The notes under the pieces are model-generated. The model made no database searches and was not told the origin of the DNA. It saw nothing but the letters and a program-made list of their open reading frames with translations. Made by a program: the position numbers and the translations under genes. A stretch of DNA of 64,000 nt from Flavobacteriia bacterium (lineage in GTDB: Bacteria; Bacteroidota; Bacteroidia; Flavobacteriales; Flavobacteriaceae), in NCBI GenBank assembly GCA_004293045.1, contig RDXY01000004.1:18907-82906 (forward strand), given 5' to 3'. Below are positions 28,217-39,345 of this stretch, in pieces; position 1 is the stretch's first letter, and each line of letters begins with the position of its first letter.

Positions 28217-29083
28217 ATGAGAAATTTACCTAAATTCTGTTTTTTACTTTTCTCTGCCACTCTTTTTGGGCAAGATTTTTATGGCAAAGTAGAATACCAA
28301 ACCATTCAAAATAAATCTAAAAAAGAAGCTGTTTCTATTTCTAAAGAATCCGAAAAAGAAACTACCGAAGATGCCTTGACGGGTATTGATAAAGATGCGT
28401 TTGAAGAAGCTTTAGCAAAAGCATTTCAAAAAAAGTACCTTTTAACATTCAATAAAAACGAAGCGCTTTTTGAGGAAGTTGTAGCACTAGAAAAACCAAA
28501 TCCAGGACAAGGCGGCATGACCATTTCTGTAAGTATGTCTGGAGATGGAGATAAATACATGAATACAAAAGATAAAATTTCATATACGGAAGAAGATCTT
28601 TTTGGTGATGAATTTGTGATTAAAGATTCGTTACCAAAAATTGCTTGGGAAATCACCACCGAAACTAAAATAATTGGGGACTATACTTGTGTAAAAGCCA
28701 CTTATATTGAACCCGTTTCTAAAAATGATTTGGAAGCGTACGACCGTTATCAGGAAAAAATAAAGAAAGAAAAAACTACCTTATTTCAAATGAAAAAACC
28801 AGAACCTCAAACCATTACAGCTTGGTATACTAGTGAGATTCCTGTTAGTTTTGGACCTAATGGCGTTTGGGGTTTACCTGGGTTAATATTACAATTGGAA
28901 AATGAAAACTACATTTACTTTTGTACAAAAGTTAACCTAAAAAACAACGAAAAAGTTAAAATTAAAATTCCGAATTCTGGTAAAATCATCTCCAAAAAAG
29001 AATACGAGAAATACGAGAAAAAAATGCAAAAACAAATGGAAGATCAAGACGGTGCCTTTATGATTCGTGAAATAAAAAACTAA
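28217..29083 (+). CDS. GLPGLI family protein (tandem paralogue)
   Basis: WGLPGLILQL; parallels the preceding protein. Confidence 0.93.
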   Translation: MRNLPKFCFLLFSATLFGQDFYGKVEYQTIQNKSKKEAVSISKESEKETTEDALTGIDKDAFEEALAKAFQKKYLLTFNKNEALFEEVVALEKPNPGQGGMTISVSMSGDGDKYMNTKDKISYTEEDLFGDEFVIKDSLPKIAWEITTETKIIGDYTCVKATYIEPVSKNDLEAYDRYQEKIKKEKTTLFQMKKPEPQTITAWYTSEIPVSFGPNGVWGLPGLILQLENENYIYFCTKVNLKNNEKVKIKIPNSGKIISKKEYEKYEKKMQKQMEDQDGAFMIREIKN

Positions 29084-29096
29084 CAAACACCCCTAA

Positions 29097-31832
29097 ATGA
29101 AAAAAATAATTTTAGTATTAAGCTTATTTCTTGTTGGGATAAGTTACTCGCAATCAGTAAAGGTTTCAGGAATTCTTAAAGATAGCGACAATTTGGTTAT
29201 AGAAACAGCCAATGTAATGGCTATTAACCAAGTCACAAAAGCCATGGATGCCTATAACATTACCAGTGAAAAAGGGGAATTTTCATTAAACTTAAAACCC
29301 AATACCGAATATATTATCAAAGCTGGTTACATTGGGTATGCCCCTTTTGAACAAAAAATTACTACTACAAAAGAGAATCAAACTTTTAATATTGTTTTAT
29401 CAAGTTCTAACACCATTGAAACCGTTGAAATTGTTCGAGAAATGCCTGTTAGAATAAGTGGTGATACCATTATTTACAATTCCGATTCGTTTACCAACGG
29501 AACCGAAAAAAAATTAGAAGATGTATTAAAAAAACTACCCGGAGTGTCTGTTAATAAAGATGGTGAGATTTCCGTAGAAGGTAAAACAGCACAAAAATTA
29601 ATGGTTAATGGAAAAGATTTTTTTGATGGTGATACCAAATTAGGGGTTAAAAACATTCCTGCAGATGCCATTGACAAAGTACAAGTTTTAAGAAATTATA
29701 ATGAAGTTTCTAATCTAAAAGGATTGGAAAACAATGAAGACAACATTGCTATCAATATTAAACTAAAACAGGGTAAAACCAACTTTTGGTTTGGTGATGT
29801 ACTTGCCGGAGAAGGAATTATTGACTCTAAAAACAGAGGGATTGTAAACCCAAAACTGTTTTATTATAGTCCAAAATACAGTGTCAATTTAATTGGAAAC
29901 TTAAATAATATTGGCGAGTTGCCGCTTACCACGCAAGACTATTTTAAATTTACTGGAGGATTTAAAAATATGATGCGTAAAGGAGGTTCTAGTTTTAATG
30001 TTTCTTCAAACGATTTGGGAATTATGGGAATGAGAAACAATCGAGCTAAAAATATTGATACAAAATTTGGCGCGGCGAACTTCTCCTATAATCCATCAAA
30101 AGTGTGGACAATTAGTGGATTTGGTATTTATTCGTACAACAAAACCGATTTACAAACCGATAATATTTATAATCGTGTTGATAAATTGCCAAATGGATCT
30201 ACCGTAAATATTTCGGAAACCCGTCAAGATATTTCTAAACAAAAAACCAATTTAGGTTTATTTAAATTAAGTAGTAGTTATGTGCCTTCAGCTAAAATGC
30301 ACCTGGATTATGATGCGTTGCTAAAAACATCCGATCAATTGGAAAATCAAAATGTGATATCCAATTTGCAAGGAACTATTTATACACAAAAAAACCAGAA
30401 ACCGTTATCTGTTAGTCAAAATTTAAACTATTATTATACACTAAATGATAAAAATGTATTTGCTTTTGAAATGCAAAATTTATTTCAACAAGAAGATCCG
30501 TTTTACAATGCAAATTTGCAAATAATACCTTTTAGAGATTTTATTACTGGCGAATCTATAATACCAGGCTATAACAACACACAAACAAGAAACGACATCA
30601 ATCAAAACCGATTTGTAAAAACAAATAAAACCGATGCAAAATTTGATTATTATTACATGGTTACACCAAAAAATAATATTAATATTACTATTGGAAACAC
30701 CTATTCGTATCAAAATTTCAACTCAAACATATTTCAAATTCTAGATAATGGGTCGCAAAATAATTTAACGGATAGCCGCAATACCAATCAAGTAAATTAT
30801 GTCTTTAACGATGCTTTTATTGGATTACATTACAAAATGTTAATTGGAAAATTCACTTTGAATCCAGGAGTTACTTTACATCAATTTAACACTAGTGACA
30901 CCCAATTGAACAGCACCAATAAAATGAGTTTCAATAGAGTTTTACCTGATTTTTATGCCTTATGGCAAATGAAAAAATCACAATCTTTAACTTATAATTT
31001 CTCATTAACCAATAATTTTACTGATGTGGTTAAATTAGCTCAAGGGTATGTATTTTCTAACTATAACAGTTTATATAGTGGGAATAGATTCTTAGAAAAT
31101 TCTATTTCACAAGTGCACTCCTTACGTTTCTTTAAATTTAGCATGTTTAATATGGAAAATATTTTTGCTAATGTTACGTATACCAAACAAACAGATATTA
31201 TTACCAACCGTGCTTTGTTAACTGGTGTAAATCAGGTTTCAAGTTCTGTAAATATTAATTCGAATTTTCCAAATGAATCGCTTTCAGGGAATATTAATTA
31301 CGGAAGATCTTTTGCAAGATATTTTAAGGCTAATGGTGGAGCGAGAATTGGTTGGAATAAAAACAATAACATTCGTGTGAATCCAGATAATTCAGAATAC
31401 ATTCAAAATACAAAATCGGTTACACAAAACTATCAAATTGGTTTTTCAACTAATTTTAAAAAAATTCCAAACATTGAATTGGCCTATGATTATACGGTGA
31501 ACGATTTTCAAAATCAAGTGAATTATGTAGATAATCCTTCCGTAACACTTGAGTATTTCTTTTTAGACGCCTTTTCTTTTACATCAGAATATAGTTTTTA
31601 TCACAATAGAAATAAAGCAAAGACTATTGATACCGAATATGATTTTTTAACCGCCTCATTATCATATCAGAAAAAGGATAGTAAATTTGAATACAAAATT
31701 AGCGCCACCAACTTATTAAATACAACAGCACTAAACGACAATAGTTTTAATGCCTTAGGTGGATCTACAAACTTCTCAAGTTTTTATGTACAACCCCGTT
31801 TTGTAGTGTTTAGTTTGAAATATGTATTGTAA
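29097..31832 (+). CDS. TonB-dependent-receptor-like outer membrane beta-barrel protein with carboxypeptidase-like domain
   Basis: KVSGILKDSDNLVIETANVMA; plug-like LEDVLKKLPGVSVNKDGEISVEGKTAQKLMVNGKDFFDGD. Confidence 0.88.
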   Translation: MKKIILVLSLFLVGISYSQSVKVSGILKDSDNLVIETANVMAINQVTKAMDAYNITSEKGEFSLNLKPNTEYIIKAGYIGYAPFEQKITTTKENQTFNIVLSSSNTIETVEIVREMPVRISGDTIIYNSDSFTNGTEKKLEDVLKKLPGVSVNKDGEISVEGKTAQKLMVNGKDFFDGDTKLGVKNIPADAIDKVQVLRNYNEVSNLKGLENNEDNIAINIKLKQGKTNFWFGDVLAGEGIIDSKNRGIVNPKLFYYSPKYSVNLIGNLNNIGELPLTTQDYFKFTGGFKNMMRKGGSSFNVSSNDLGIMGMRNNRAKNIDTKFGAANFSYNPSKVWTISGFGIYSYNKTDLQTDNIYNRVDKLPNGSTVNISETRQDISKQKTNLGLFKLSSSYVPSAKMHLDYDALLKTSDQLENQNVISNLQGTIYTQKNQKPLSVSQNLNYYYTLNDKNVFAFEMQNLFQQEDPFYNANLQIIPFRDFITGESIIPGYNNTQTRNDINQNRFVKTNKTDAKFDYYYMVTPKNNINITIGNTYSYQNFNSNIFQILDNGSQNNLTDSRNTNQVNYVFNDAFIGLHYKMLIGKFTLNPGVTLHQFNTSDTQLNSTNKMSFNRVLPDFYALWQMKKSQSLTYNFSLTNNFTDVVKLAQGYVFSNYNSLYSGNRFLENSISQVHSLRFFKFSMFNMENIFANVTYTKQTDIITNRALLTGVNQVSSSVNINSNFPNESLSGNINYGRSFARYFKANGGARIGWNKNNNIRVNPDNSEYIQNTKSVTQNYQIGFSTNFKKIPNIELAYDYTVNDFQNQVNYVDNPSVTLEYFFLDAFSFTSEYSFYHNRNKAKTIDTEYDFLTASLSYQKKDSKFEYKISATNLLNTTALNDNSFNALGGSTNFSSFYVQPRFVVFSLKYVL

Positions 31833-31844
31833 TTTTTAAAGCAC

Positions 31845-31880
31845 AAAAAAGCCGATTTGAACTTTCAAATCGGCTTTTTT
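31845..31880. terminator. Bidirectional intrinsic terminator
   Basis: AAAAAAGCCGATTTGAACTTTCAAATCGGCTTTTTT. Confidence 0.9.
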
Positions 31881-31894
31881 ATTTATATTTATTA

Positions 31895-33145
31895 TTACAT
31901 TCCAGTACGAATGGCTTCTACAGGATCTAATTTAGAAGCCGAAATAGCAGGTAAAATTCCAGAAATTAATCCTATAAGTATTGATAAACTTGAACCTAAT
32001 AAAATATTAAAAGAGCTCAATACAAACTCAAAATCTAATACATTTGTTAAAATTAAGGCAAGTAACCAAACCAAAACAATTCCAATTAAACCGCCAAACA
32101 TGGCTAAAATAACCGCTTCAAACAAAAACTGAAACAAGATAAATCGATTTTTCGCTCCCAATGCTTTCTGAATTCCAATTAAATTGGTGCGCTCTTTTAC
32201 CGAAACAAACATAATATTTGCAATTCCAAATCCTCCCACTAAAAGTGAAAAAATACTTATTCCCCATCCAGCAAGATTCATTTGGCCAATTATATCGTCA
32301 ATAAAATCTGTAAATCCAGATAAAATATTCACAAAAAAACTATTAATTTCTCCCGCTCGTAAACCTCTAAAACTTCTCATTTTATTGGTTAATTCTGCTT
32401 TGAACTCTTCAATATCAACTCCTTCGTTTGGTTTTATTAATATGGCTGGTGTAAAAATAGTGCTGTTATCGCCATATAATTTTCTTAAATTATTTACTGG
32501 TAAAAAAACCGATACATCATTAGAATCACCAAAGGCATTTTGACCCATTTTTTTTAATACGCCAATAACAGCATAGCGTTGCCCATATAACCTAATTTGT
32601 TTTCCAATAGGCTCGCTGCCTTTAAATAAGCCCTCCGCAACTTCACTACCTATTACAATTACAGCTGTTCCTGAATTAGATTCTGCTTCATTAAACAACC
32701 TCCCTTTTTCGACTTTAAATGGCTCAATTTCAAAATATTCATTTGTAGAAGGTTTCACTCGAATAGAATTTACGGTATTGTCGTCGTATTTTATACTTTG
32801 ATTATTCGTGAAAAAATTAAATGAAATTTTATCAATATCGTTCATACTTTTTTGCAAATATTGATATTCTTCATATTTTACATGTGGAAATTGATCACGC
32901 TTCCATTCTTCCACATCTGTTGGTCCAAAAGAGTATTTAAACAAATAAATGGTGTTTTTATCCATGCCATCTAAACTATCCACTATATTTTTTTTCAAAG
33001 AATCTACAGCTGCTAAAACGGCAATAATAGAGAAAATTCCCACCGTTACCCCAAGTAAAGAAAGTAATGTTCTTAATTTATTACTTCTTAAGGCATTAAA
33101 GGCAAAAGCAAAACTTTCTTTTAGTAAACGTACGTATAGTATCAT
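31895..33145 (-). CDS. MacB/FtsX-type ABC transporter permease
   Basis: LRTLLSLLGVTVGIFSIIAVLA; VKERTNLIGIQKALGAK; ASKLDPVEAIRTGM. Confidence 0.93.
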   Translation of the reverse strand: MILYVRLLKESFAFAFNALRSNKLRTLLSLLGVTVGIFSIIAVLAAVDSLKKNIVDSLDGMDKNTIYLFKYSFGPTDVEEWKRDQFPHVKYEEYQYLQKSMNDIDKISFNFFTNNQSIKYDDNTVNSIRVKPSTNEYFEIEPFKVEKGRLFNEAESNSGTAVIVIGSEVAEGLFKGSEPIGKQIRLYGQRYAVIGVLKKMGQNAFGDSNDVSVFLPVNNLRKLYGDNSTIFTPAILIKPNEGVDIEEFKAELTNKMRSFRGLRAGEINSFFVNILSGFTDFIDDIIGQMNLAGWGISIFSLLVGGFGIANIMFVSVKERTNLIGIQKALGAKNRFILFQFLFEAVILAMFGGLIGIVLVWLLALILTNVLDFEFVLSSFNILLGSSLSILIGLISGILPAISASKLDPVEAIRTGM

Positions 33146-33268
33146 AAAATTAATATCTTAAATATTTGTAGTAGAAAAGCAATATTTGTTACAAGTTGTA
33201 TGGTAAAATAATTATGTAAAAGGGATTCAATTAAAGTAATCACTATTGGATTTTCTTAATCAAATTGT

Positions 33269-33276
33269 TACTTTTG
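33269..33276 (+). promoter_or_regulatory. -7 element TACTTTTG with TTG at 33246-33248 (20-nt spacer), purH promoter
   Basis: Match to TTG-N20-TAnnTTTG. Confidence 0.6.
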
Positions 33277-33300
33277 CAGTTCAAAACAAACAACAACATA

Positions 33301-34827
33301 ATGACTCAAACAAAACAAATCAAATCGGCATTAATTTCTGTATTTGACAAAACTGGTTTAGAACCTATTATTAAAGCACTTCATCAAAATAATGTAACTA
33401 TTTATTCTACAGGTGGTACCGAAGATTTTATTAAAAGTTTACAAGTTCCTGTTGTAGCTGTAGAAGAAGTAACTTCTTATCCTTCCATTTTAGGTGGACG
33501 AGTGAAAACATTGCACCCAAAGATTTTTGGCGGCATTTTAAACCGTCAAGATCATGAAGGCGATGTAGCACAAATGACAGAATTTGCTATTCCGCAAATT
33601 GACTTAGTAATTGTTGATTTGTATCCGTTTGAAAAAACAGTTGCTGCAGGAGCTAGTGAAGCAGATAGTATTGAAAAAATTGACATTGGTGGGATTTCAT
33701 TAATTCGCGCTGCAGCGAAAAATTTTAAAGACACTGTAATTGTTGCTTCTGTTGATGAATATGCTACTTTTTTAAATTTTTACACAGAAAATCAAGGTGC
33801 TACCTCTATTGAGCAAAGAAAACATTTAGCGACAAAAGCCTTTCATACCTCATCAAATTACGATACTGCCATTTTTAATTATTTCAATACCGAAGATACG
33901 TATTTAAAAATTAGCGAAGAAAAAGGACAAGTATTACGTTATGGTGAAAACCCACATCAAAAAGGATTTTTCTTTGGAGATTTTGATAAAATGTTTACAA
34001 AACTACACGGTAAAGAATTATCTTATAATAATTTATTAGATGTTGACGCATCGGTTAATTTAATCAATGAATTTAAAGATAATGAACCTACTTTTGCAAT
34101 TTTAAAACACAATAACGCTTGTGGATTAGCCACCAGAACTACGATGAAAGAAGCATATTTAGATGCTTTAGCTGGCGACCCTACTTCTGCTTTTGGTGGC
34201 GTTTTGATTGCAAATGGAAATATTGATGTCGCTACAGCTGAAGAAATAAATAAGTTATTTTGCGAAGTGGTTATTGCTCCTTCTTACGACCCTGAAGCTA
34301 TTGATATTTTAGAAGAAAAAAAGAACCGTATCCTATTAGTAATTAATGATGTTGCATTACCTTCCAAAAACATTCGTACCTGTTTGAATGGAATATTAGT
34401 GCAAGACAAAGACAACATTACAGATTCTGCAGCATTATTAAAAACAGTTACAAAAACAGCACCAACAGCAGAAGAAATTGAAGACTTATTATTCGCTTCA
34501 AAAATTTGTAAACATACCAAATCTAACACAATAGTTTTTGCTAAAAATCGCCAACTTTGTGCTTCTGGAACAGGACAAACTTCCAGAGTAGACGCCTTAA
34601 ATCAGGCCATTGAAAAAGCCAAAACGTTTGATTTTGATTTGACTGGAGCGGTTATGGCAAGTGATGCCTTTTTTCCATTTCCTGATTGTGTTGAAATTGC
34701 AAATAAAGCAGGAATCACTGCTATTATTCAACCCGGAGGTTCAATTAAAGACGAGTTAAGTATTGATTATTGTAATGTCAATAATGTAGCCATGGTAATG
34801 ACTGGAGTACGACATTTTAAACACTAG
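33301..34827 (+). CDS. purH: Bifunctional AICAR formyltransferase/IMP cyclohydrolase
   Basis: STGGTEDFIK, GGRVKTLHPKIFGGIL, LRYGENPHQKG, ILKHNNACGLA. Confidence 0.97.
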   Translation: MTQTKQIKSALISVFDKTGLEPIIKALHQNNVTIYSTGGTEDFIKSLQVPVVAVEEVTSYPSILGGRVKTLHPKIFGGILNRQDHEGDVAQMTEFAIPQIDLVIVDLYPFEKTVAAGASEADSIEKIDIGGISLIRAAAKNFKDTVIVASVDEYATFLNFYTENQGATSIEQRKHLATKAFHTSSNYDTAIFNYFNTEDTYLKISEEKGQVLRYGENPHQKGFFFGDFDKMFTKLHGKELSYNNLLDVDASVNLINEFKDNEPTFAILKHNNACGLATRTTMKEAYLDALAGDPTSAFGGVLIANGNIDVATAEEINKLFCEVVIAPSYDPEAIDILEEKKNRILLVINDVALPSKNIRTCLNGILVQDKDNITDSAALLKTVTKTAPTAEEIEDLLFASKICKHTKSNTIVFAKNRQLCASGTGQTSRVDALNQAIEKAKTFDFDLTGAVMASDAFFPFPDCVEIANKAGITAIIQPGGSIKDELSIDYCNVNNVAMVMTGVRHFKH

Positions 34828-34856
34828 AAATAACATAAAAATATTGCTATTTTATA

Positions 34857-34890
34857 ACGCATTAAAAAATATTTTTTTAATGCGTTTTTA
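34857..34890 (+). terminator. Intrinsic terminator after purH
   Basis: AACGCATTAAAAAA...TTTTTTAATGCGTTTTTA. Confidence 0.75.
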
Positions 34891-34969
34891 TTTTAAATAA
34901 TTCCAATTTATTTTCATACTTTTGTTAGTTGAATAGATTTAAACAAAATACTAAACCCTTCAAATAAAT

Positions 34970-35998
34970 ATGGGATTTTTTGACTTTATGACCGAGGATA
35001 TAGCAATTGACCTTGGAACCGCAAATACACTAATAATTCACAATGATAAAGTTGTAATAGACTGCCCTTCAATTGTTGCGAGAGACCGAATAACTGGGAA
35101 AATAATTGCTGTTGGAAAAGAAGCCAATATGATGCAAGGAAAAACCCACGAAAATATTAAAACAATTCGTCCGCTAAAAGATGGCGTAATTGCTGATTTT
35201 GATGCTTCTGAAAAAATGCTTCAAATGTTAATTAAAAGTATTCCTGCTTTAAAGAAAAAACTTTTTACTCCGGCACTTCGTTTAGTAATTTGCATTCCTT
35301 CTGGAATTACTGAAGTGGAAATGCGTGCTGTAAAAGAATCCGCAGAACGTGTTAACGGAAAAGAAGTGTATTTAATTCACGAACCGATGGCAGCTGCAAT
35401 TGGTATTGGAATTGACATTATGCAACCGAAAGGAAATATGATTGTAGATATTGGTGGTGGAACTACAGAAATTGCGGTGATTGCTTTAGCAGGAATTGTG
35501 TGTGATAAATCAGTAAAAATTGCTGGAGACGTATTCACAAACGATATCATTTACTACATGAGAACACAACACAATTTATTTGTGGGAGAAACTACGGCTG
35601 AAAAAATTAAAATACAAATTGGTGCCGCTATTGAAGACTTAGAAAGTCCACCAGAAGATATGTCAGTTCAAGGACGTGATTTATTGACTGGAAAACCAAA
35701 ACAAGTGGATGTGTCTTACAGAGAAATAGCTAAAGCATTAGATAAATCAATACAAAGAATTGAAGACGCTATTATGGAAACGTTGTCTCAAACGCCACCA
35801 GAATTAGCTGCAGATATTTATAATACAGGTATTTATTTAGCCGGAGGCGGCTCAATGCTTAGAGGCCTAGACAAACGTATTTCATTAAAAACAGATTTAC
35901 CGGTGTATATCGCTGAAGATCCTTTAAGAGCTGTCGTAAGAGGTACAGGAATGACACTTAAAGACTTAGCAAAGTACAAAAATATTTTAATTAAATAA
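34970..35998 (+). CDS. mreB: Rod shape-determining protein MreB
   Basis: IDLGTANTLI, DIGGGTTEIAVI, LAGGGSMLRGLD. Confidence 0.98.
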   Translation: MGFFDFMTEDIAIDLGTANTLIIHNDKVVIDCPSIVARDRITGKIIAVGKEANMMQGKTHENIKTIRPLKDGVIADFDASEKMLQMLIKSIPALKKKLFTPALRLVICIPSGITEVEMRAVKESAERVNGKEVYLIHEPMAAAIGIGIDIMQPKGNMIVDIGGGTTEIAVIALAGIVCDKSVKIAGDVFTNDIIYYMRTQHNLFVGETTAEKIKIQIGAAIEDLESPPEDMSVQGRDLLTGKPKQVDVSYREIAKALDKSIQRIEDAIMETLSQTPPELAADIYNTGIYLAGGGSMLRGLDKRISLKTDLPVYIAEDPLRAVVRGTGMTLKDLAKYKNILIK

Positions 35999-36009
35999 GC
36001 AAGTAATAC

Positions 36010-36846
36010 ATGCAGCAAATACTAATTTTCCTAATTAAAAACAGCTATAAATTGCTGTTTTTGCTGCTTTTGGGTATTTCATTAACACTTACAATAAAAT
36101 CTCATTCCTACCATAGGAGCCAGTATATTAATTCATCAAACGCTTTTTCTGGTTACACATATAGTAAAATAAATAATGTAAAAGAGTACTTTGGATTGCA
36201 ACAAAAAAATGAAGATTTAGCAAGAGAAAATGCAAGATTAAAAGAAATTTTATTCAATAAAAAAGATACTATTTTAGAAAGTAAAATTATAGTTCCAAAT
36301 ATTTTATCAGATTTTGTTGTAAGACAAGCTAAAGTGACCAAAAATTCTTACACCAAGCAAGAAAACTTTTTAACATTAAATAAAGGTTCGTTTGAAGGAC
36401 TAAAAACCGATATGGCTGTGATTAGCGATAAAGGCGTGGTTGGAATTATAGAGAAAACATCTAAAAATTACGCCACAGTAATTAGTATTCTTCACACGAA
36501 AAATCCATTAAACGGAAAGATTAAAAATTCAGATCATTTCGGTTCTATAACTTGGGATGGTAAAAATGCAGGTTATGTACAACTAATTGATGTCCCTAAA
36601 TTAGCAACATTAAAAAAAGGCGATACTATTGTAACTGGTGCTCAATCTGCAATATTCCCTGAGAACATTCCAATTGGAAAAATTGAACAAATTTTTGCAG
36701 AAAAAACTAGTAATAAATTGGTAATAAATGTGAGACTTTTTAATGACATGACAGCACTTGGTTATGTATATATAATTGAAAATAAAAAGAAAAAAGAGAG
36801 AGAAACTCTTGAAGCAGAAACAGAAAAAGATCCAACAAAAGAATAA
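36010..36846 (+). CDS. mreC: Rod shape-determining protein MreC
   Basis: N-terminal TM, coiled coil, position after mreB. Confidence 0.93.
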   Translation: MQQILIFLIKNSYKLLFLLLLGISLTLTIKSHSYHRSQYINSSNAFSGYTYSKINNVKEYFGLQQKNEDLARENARLKEILFNKKDTILESKIIVPNILSDFVVRQAKVTKNSYTKQENFLTLNKGSFEGLKTDMAVISDKGVVGIIEKTSKNYATVISILHTKNPLNGKIKNSDHFGSITWDGKNAGYVQLIDVPKLATLKKGDTIVTGAQSAIFPENIPIGKIEQIFAEKTSNKLVINVRLFNDMTALGYVYIIENKKKKERETLEAETEKDPTKE

Positions 36847-37352
36847 TGAATAGTAACTTCATTTTAAATTTTATTCGATTTATTGTTTTACTAGCAATAC
36901 AAATTGTAGTGCTTGAACAGGTGAAATTAGGAGGTTGGATTAATCCTTATTTGTACATACTTTTTATTATTTTATATCCCATTAACTCCAACAAATCTGG
37001 TTTTATTGCTGCAAGTTTTTGTTTGGGTTTAATCATGGATTTATTTTGTGATAGCGGCGGTGTTCATGCAACTGCCTCATTACTTTTAGCCTATTTTAGA
37101 CCTTTTTTCTTAAAATTTGCATTTGGATTAAGTTATGAATATCAAACCATCAGAATAGCTGATAAATTATCTGTAGACCGTTTTACTTTTATCATGTCCG
37201 CAATAGTATTTCATCATTTGATACTCTTTTGTCTAGAATTATATCGATTCGATTTGTTTTTTGAAATTATCTCGCGTACATTTTTGAGCACCATTTTCAC
37301 ATTTACATTATGTATAATTAGTATTTACTTGATTAAACCAAATAAACGATGA
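36846..37352 (+). CDS. mreD: Rod shape-determining protein MreD
   Basis: Hydrophobic ORF between mreC and mrdA. Confidence 0.88.
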   Translation: MNSNFILNFIRFIVLLAIQIVVLEQVKLGGWINPYLYILFIILYPINSNKSGFIAASFCLGLIMDLFCDSGGVHATASLLLAYFRPFFLKFAFGLSYEYQTIRIADKLSVDRFTFIMSAIVFHHLILFCLELYRFDLFFEIISRTFLSTIFTFTLCIISIYLIKPNKR

Positions 37353-39292
37353 GAAAGACATTATTACCAACCCTTATCATTATATCATCTATCCTGCTAT
37401 TGGTTCGTCTTTTTTATTTACAAATTATTGATGATACATTAAAAATAAAATCGGAGAATAATGCCATCAAAATAAAATACGATTTCCCCGAAAGAGGTTA
37501 TATTTATGATAGAAACGGCAAGCTTTTAGTTGCCAATCAACCATCATATGATATCATGGTTGTTCCTAATGAAGTAAAAGAAATTGACACACTTGAATTT
37601 TGTAACATTCTTCAAATTACAAAAGAAGAATTTTTAGAAAAAATAGAAAAAGCAAAAATTTATAGCCCAAGATTGCCTTCGCTTTTTCTGCCGCAATTAA
37701 ATAAAATGGAATTTGCTGGTTTTCAAGAAAAAATAAGAAAATATACTGGTTTTTATATTCAAAAACGAGCTTTAAGAGAATATCAAACTAAACATGGTGC
37801 CAATATTTTTGGTTTTATTACACAAGTAAATGATGCTATTATAAAAGATAATCCTTATTATAAAAGTGGTGATTTAATTGGCAGACAAGGTGTCGAAGAA
37901 GCCTATGAAGAAATGTTACGAGGTGTAAAAGGAGTAAAATACATTTTAAAAGACAAACACAATAAAGAAATTGGTTCTTACAAAGATGGAAAATTTGATA
38001 CCATTGCAAAACAAGGTAGCGATGTAACTTTATCTATAGATGGTGAACTACAAAAATACGGTGAAGAATTGATGATAAACAAGCGAGGCGGAATAGTAGC
38101 TATTGAACCGAGTACGGGTGAAATTCTAGCTTTAGTTACTGCGCCATCCTATGATCCAGCTTTATTGGTTGGTAGACAACGTTCTAAAAATTACACAAAA
38201 TTATATAATGATTCTATTGCGAAACCTTTATTTGATAGAGGCTTATTAGGGGAATTTCCTCCTGGGTCTCCATTCAAAATTCTTACGGGTTTAGTAGGTT
38301 TGCAAGAAGGCGTAATTGATACACAAACGTCATTTACATGCAGCCACGGATTTTCTTATGGGCGTGGCGCATTTATGCGATGTCACTGTCCTGGAGGTGT
38401 TGTACAATTAAATTTTGGAATATATAAATCTTGTAACACCTATTTTGCAAATGTGTATAAACGTACAATTGAAAAGTACAAAAGACCAAAAGATGGAGTG
38501 GATGCCTGGGCTAATCACCTAAAAAGCTTTGGTTTAGGGCAATTTATGGGATACGATTTGCCGCCAGGGCGAAAAGGACACATTCCTACTTCAAAGTTCT
38601 ATGAACATTTTTATCCCAATGGTGGTTGGCGTTCCACTACCATTATTTCAAATTCTATTGGGCAAGGTGAAGTTTCCATGACACCTATACAATTGGCAAA
38701 TATGATGGCTACTATTGCCAATAGAGGTTATTACTACACCCCTCACATCATAAAAACAATAAAAGGTAAAAAAATAGATTCAAAATATACCACAAAACAT
38801 GTTACTACTATTGACAGAAGACATTTTGGTCCTGTTGTAAATGGTTTATTTGATGTATACAACAAAGGAACTGCTTTTGGTTTAGGTGTTGAAGGTTTAG
38901 AAATTTGTGGAAAAACTGGTACTGCCGAAAATTTTGCTAAAATAAACGGAAAACGAGTGCAATTAGAAGATCATTCTGAATTTGTAGCGTTTGCACCAAG
39001 AATTCGCCCAAAAATTGCCATAGCAGTAATTGTAGAAAATGGGCATTTTGGAAACACTTGGGCAGGGCCAATTGCCACCCTGATGATTGAGAAATATTTA
39101 AACAAGAAAATTACTCGTACCGATTTAGAAAAGCGAATGTTAGAAGGTAACTTAAATTGGCAATATAGAAAATTATATCCAAGTAAAGATTCCATTCACA
39201 AACCTAAATTAGACAAAACAGATTCGCTTCGAATGAAATTAAAATCCAAAAAAGAAGTAGAAAAGAAAAAAGTGACAGATAACAAAAAGTAA
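37349..39292 (+). CDS. mrdA: Penicillin-binding protein 2
   Basis: GLLGEFPPGSPFKI (SxxK), KTGTAEN, PBP dimerisation domain. Confidence 0.95.
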   Translation: MRKTLLPTLIIISSILLLVRLFYLQIIDDTLKIKSENNAIKIKYDFPERGYIYDRNGKLLVANQPSYDIMVVPNEVKEIDTLEFCNILQITKEEFLEKIEKAKIYSPRLPSLFLPQLNKMEFAGFQEKIRKYTGFYIQKRALREYQTKHGANIFGFITQVNDAIIKDNPYYKSGDLIGRQGVEEAYEEMLRGVKGVKYILKDKHNKEIGSYKDGKFDTIAKQGSDVTLSIDGELQKYGEELMINKRGGIVAIEPSTGEILALVTAPSYDPALLVGRQRSKNYTKLYNDSIAKPLFDRGLLGEFPPGSPFKILTGLVGLQEGVIDTQTSFTCSHGFSYGRGAFMRCHCPGGVVQLNFGIYKSCNTYFANVYKRTIEKYKRPKDGVDAWANHLKSFGLGQFMGYDLPPGRKGHIPTSKFYEHFYPNGGWRSTTIISNSIGQGEVSMTPIQLANMMATIANRGYYYTPHIIKTIKGKKIDSKYTTKHVTTIDRRHFGPVVNGLFDVYNKGTAFGLGVEGLEICGKTGTAENFAKINGKRVQLEDHSEFVAFAPRIRPKIAIAVIVENGHFGNTWAGPIATLMIEKYLNKKITRTDLEKRMLEGNLNWQYRKLYPSKDSIHKPKLDKTDSLRMKLKSKKEVEKKKVTDNKK

Positions 39293-39345
39293 TTATTTAT
39301 ATATTATATCTAAATATTCCAAAACAAAGCGGAAAATAAACACAA

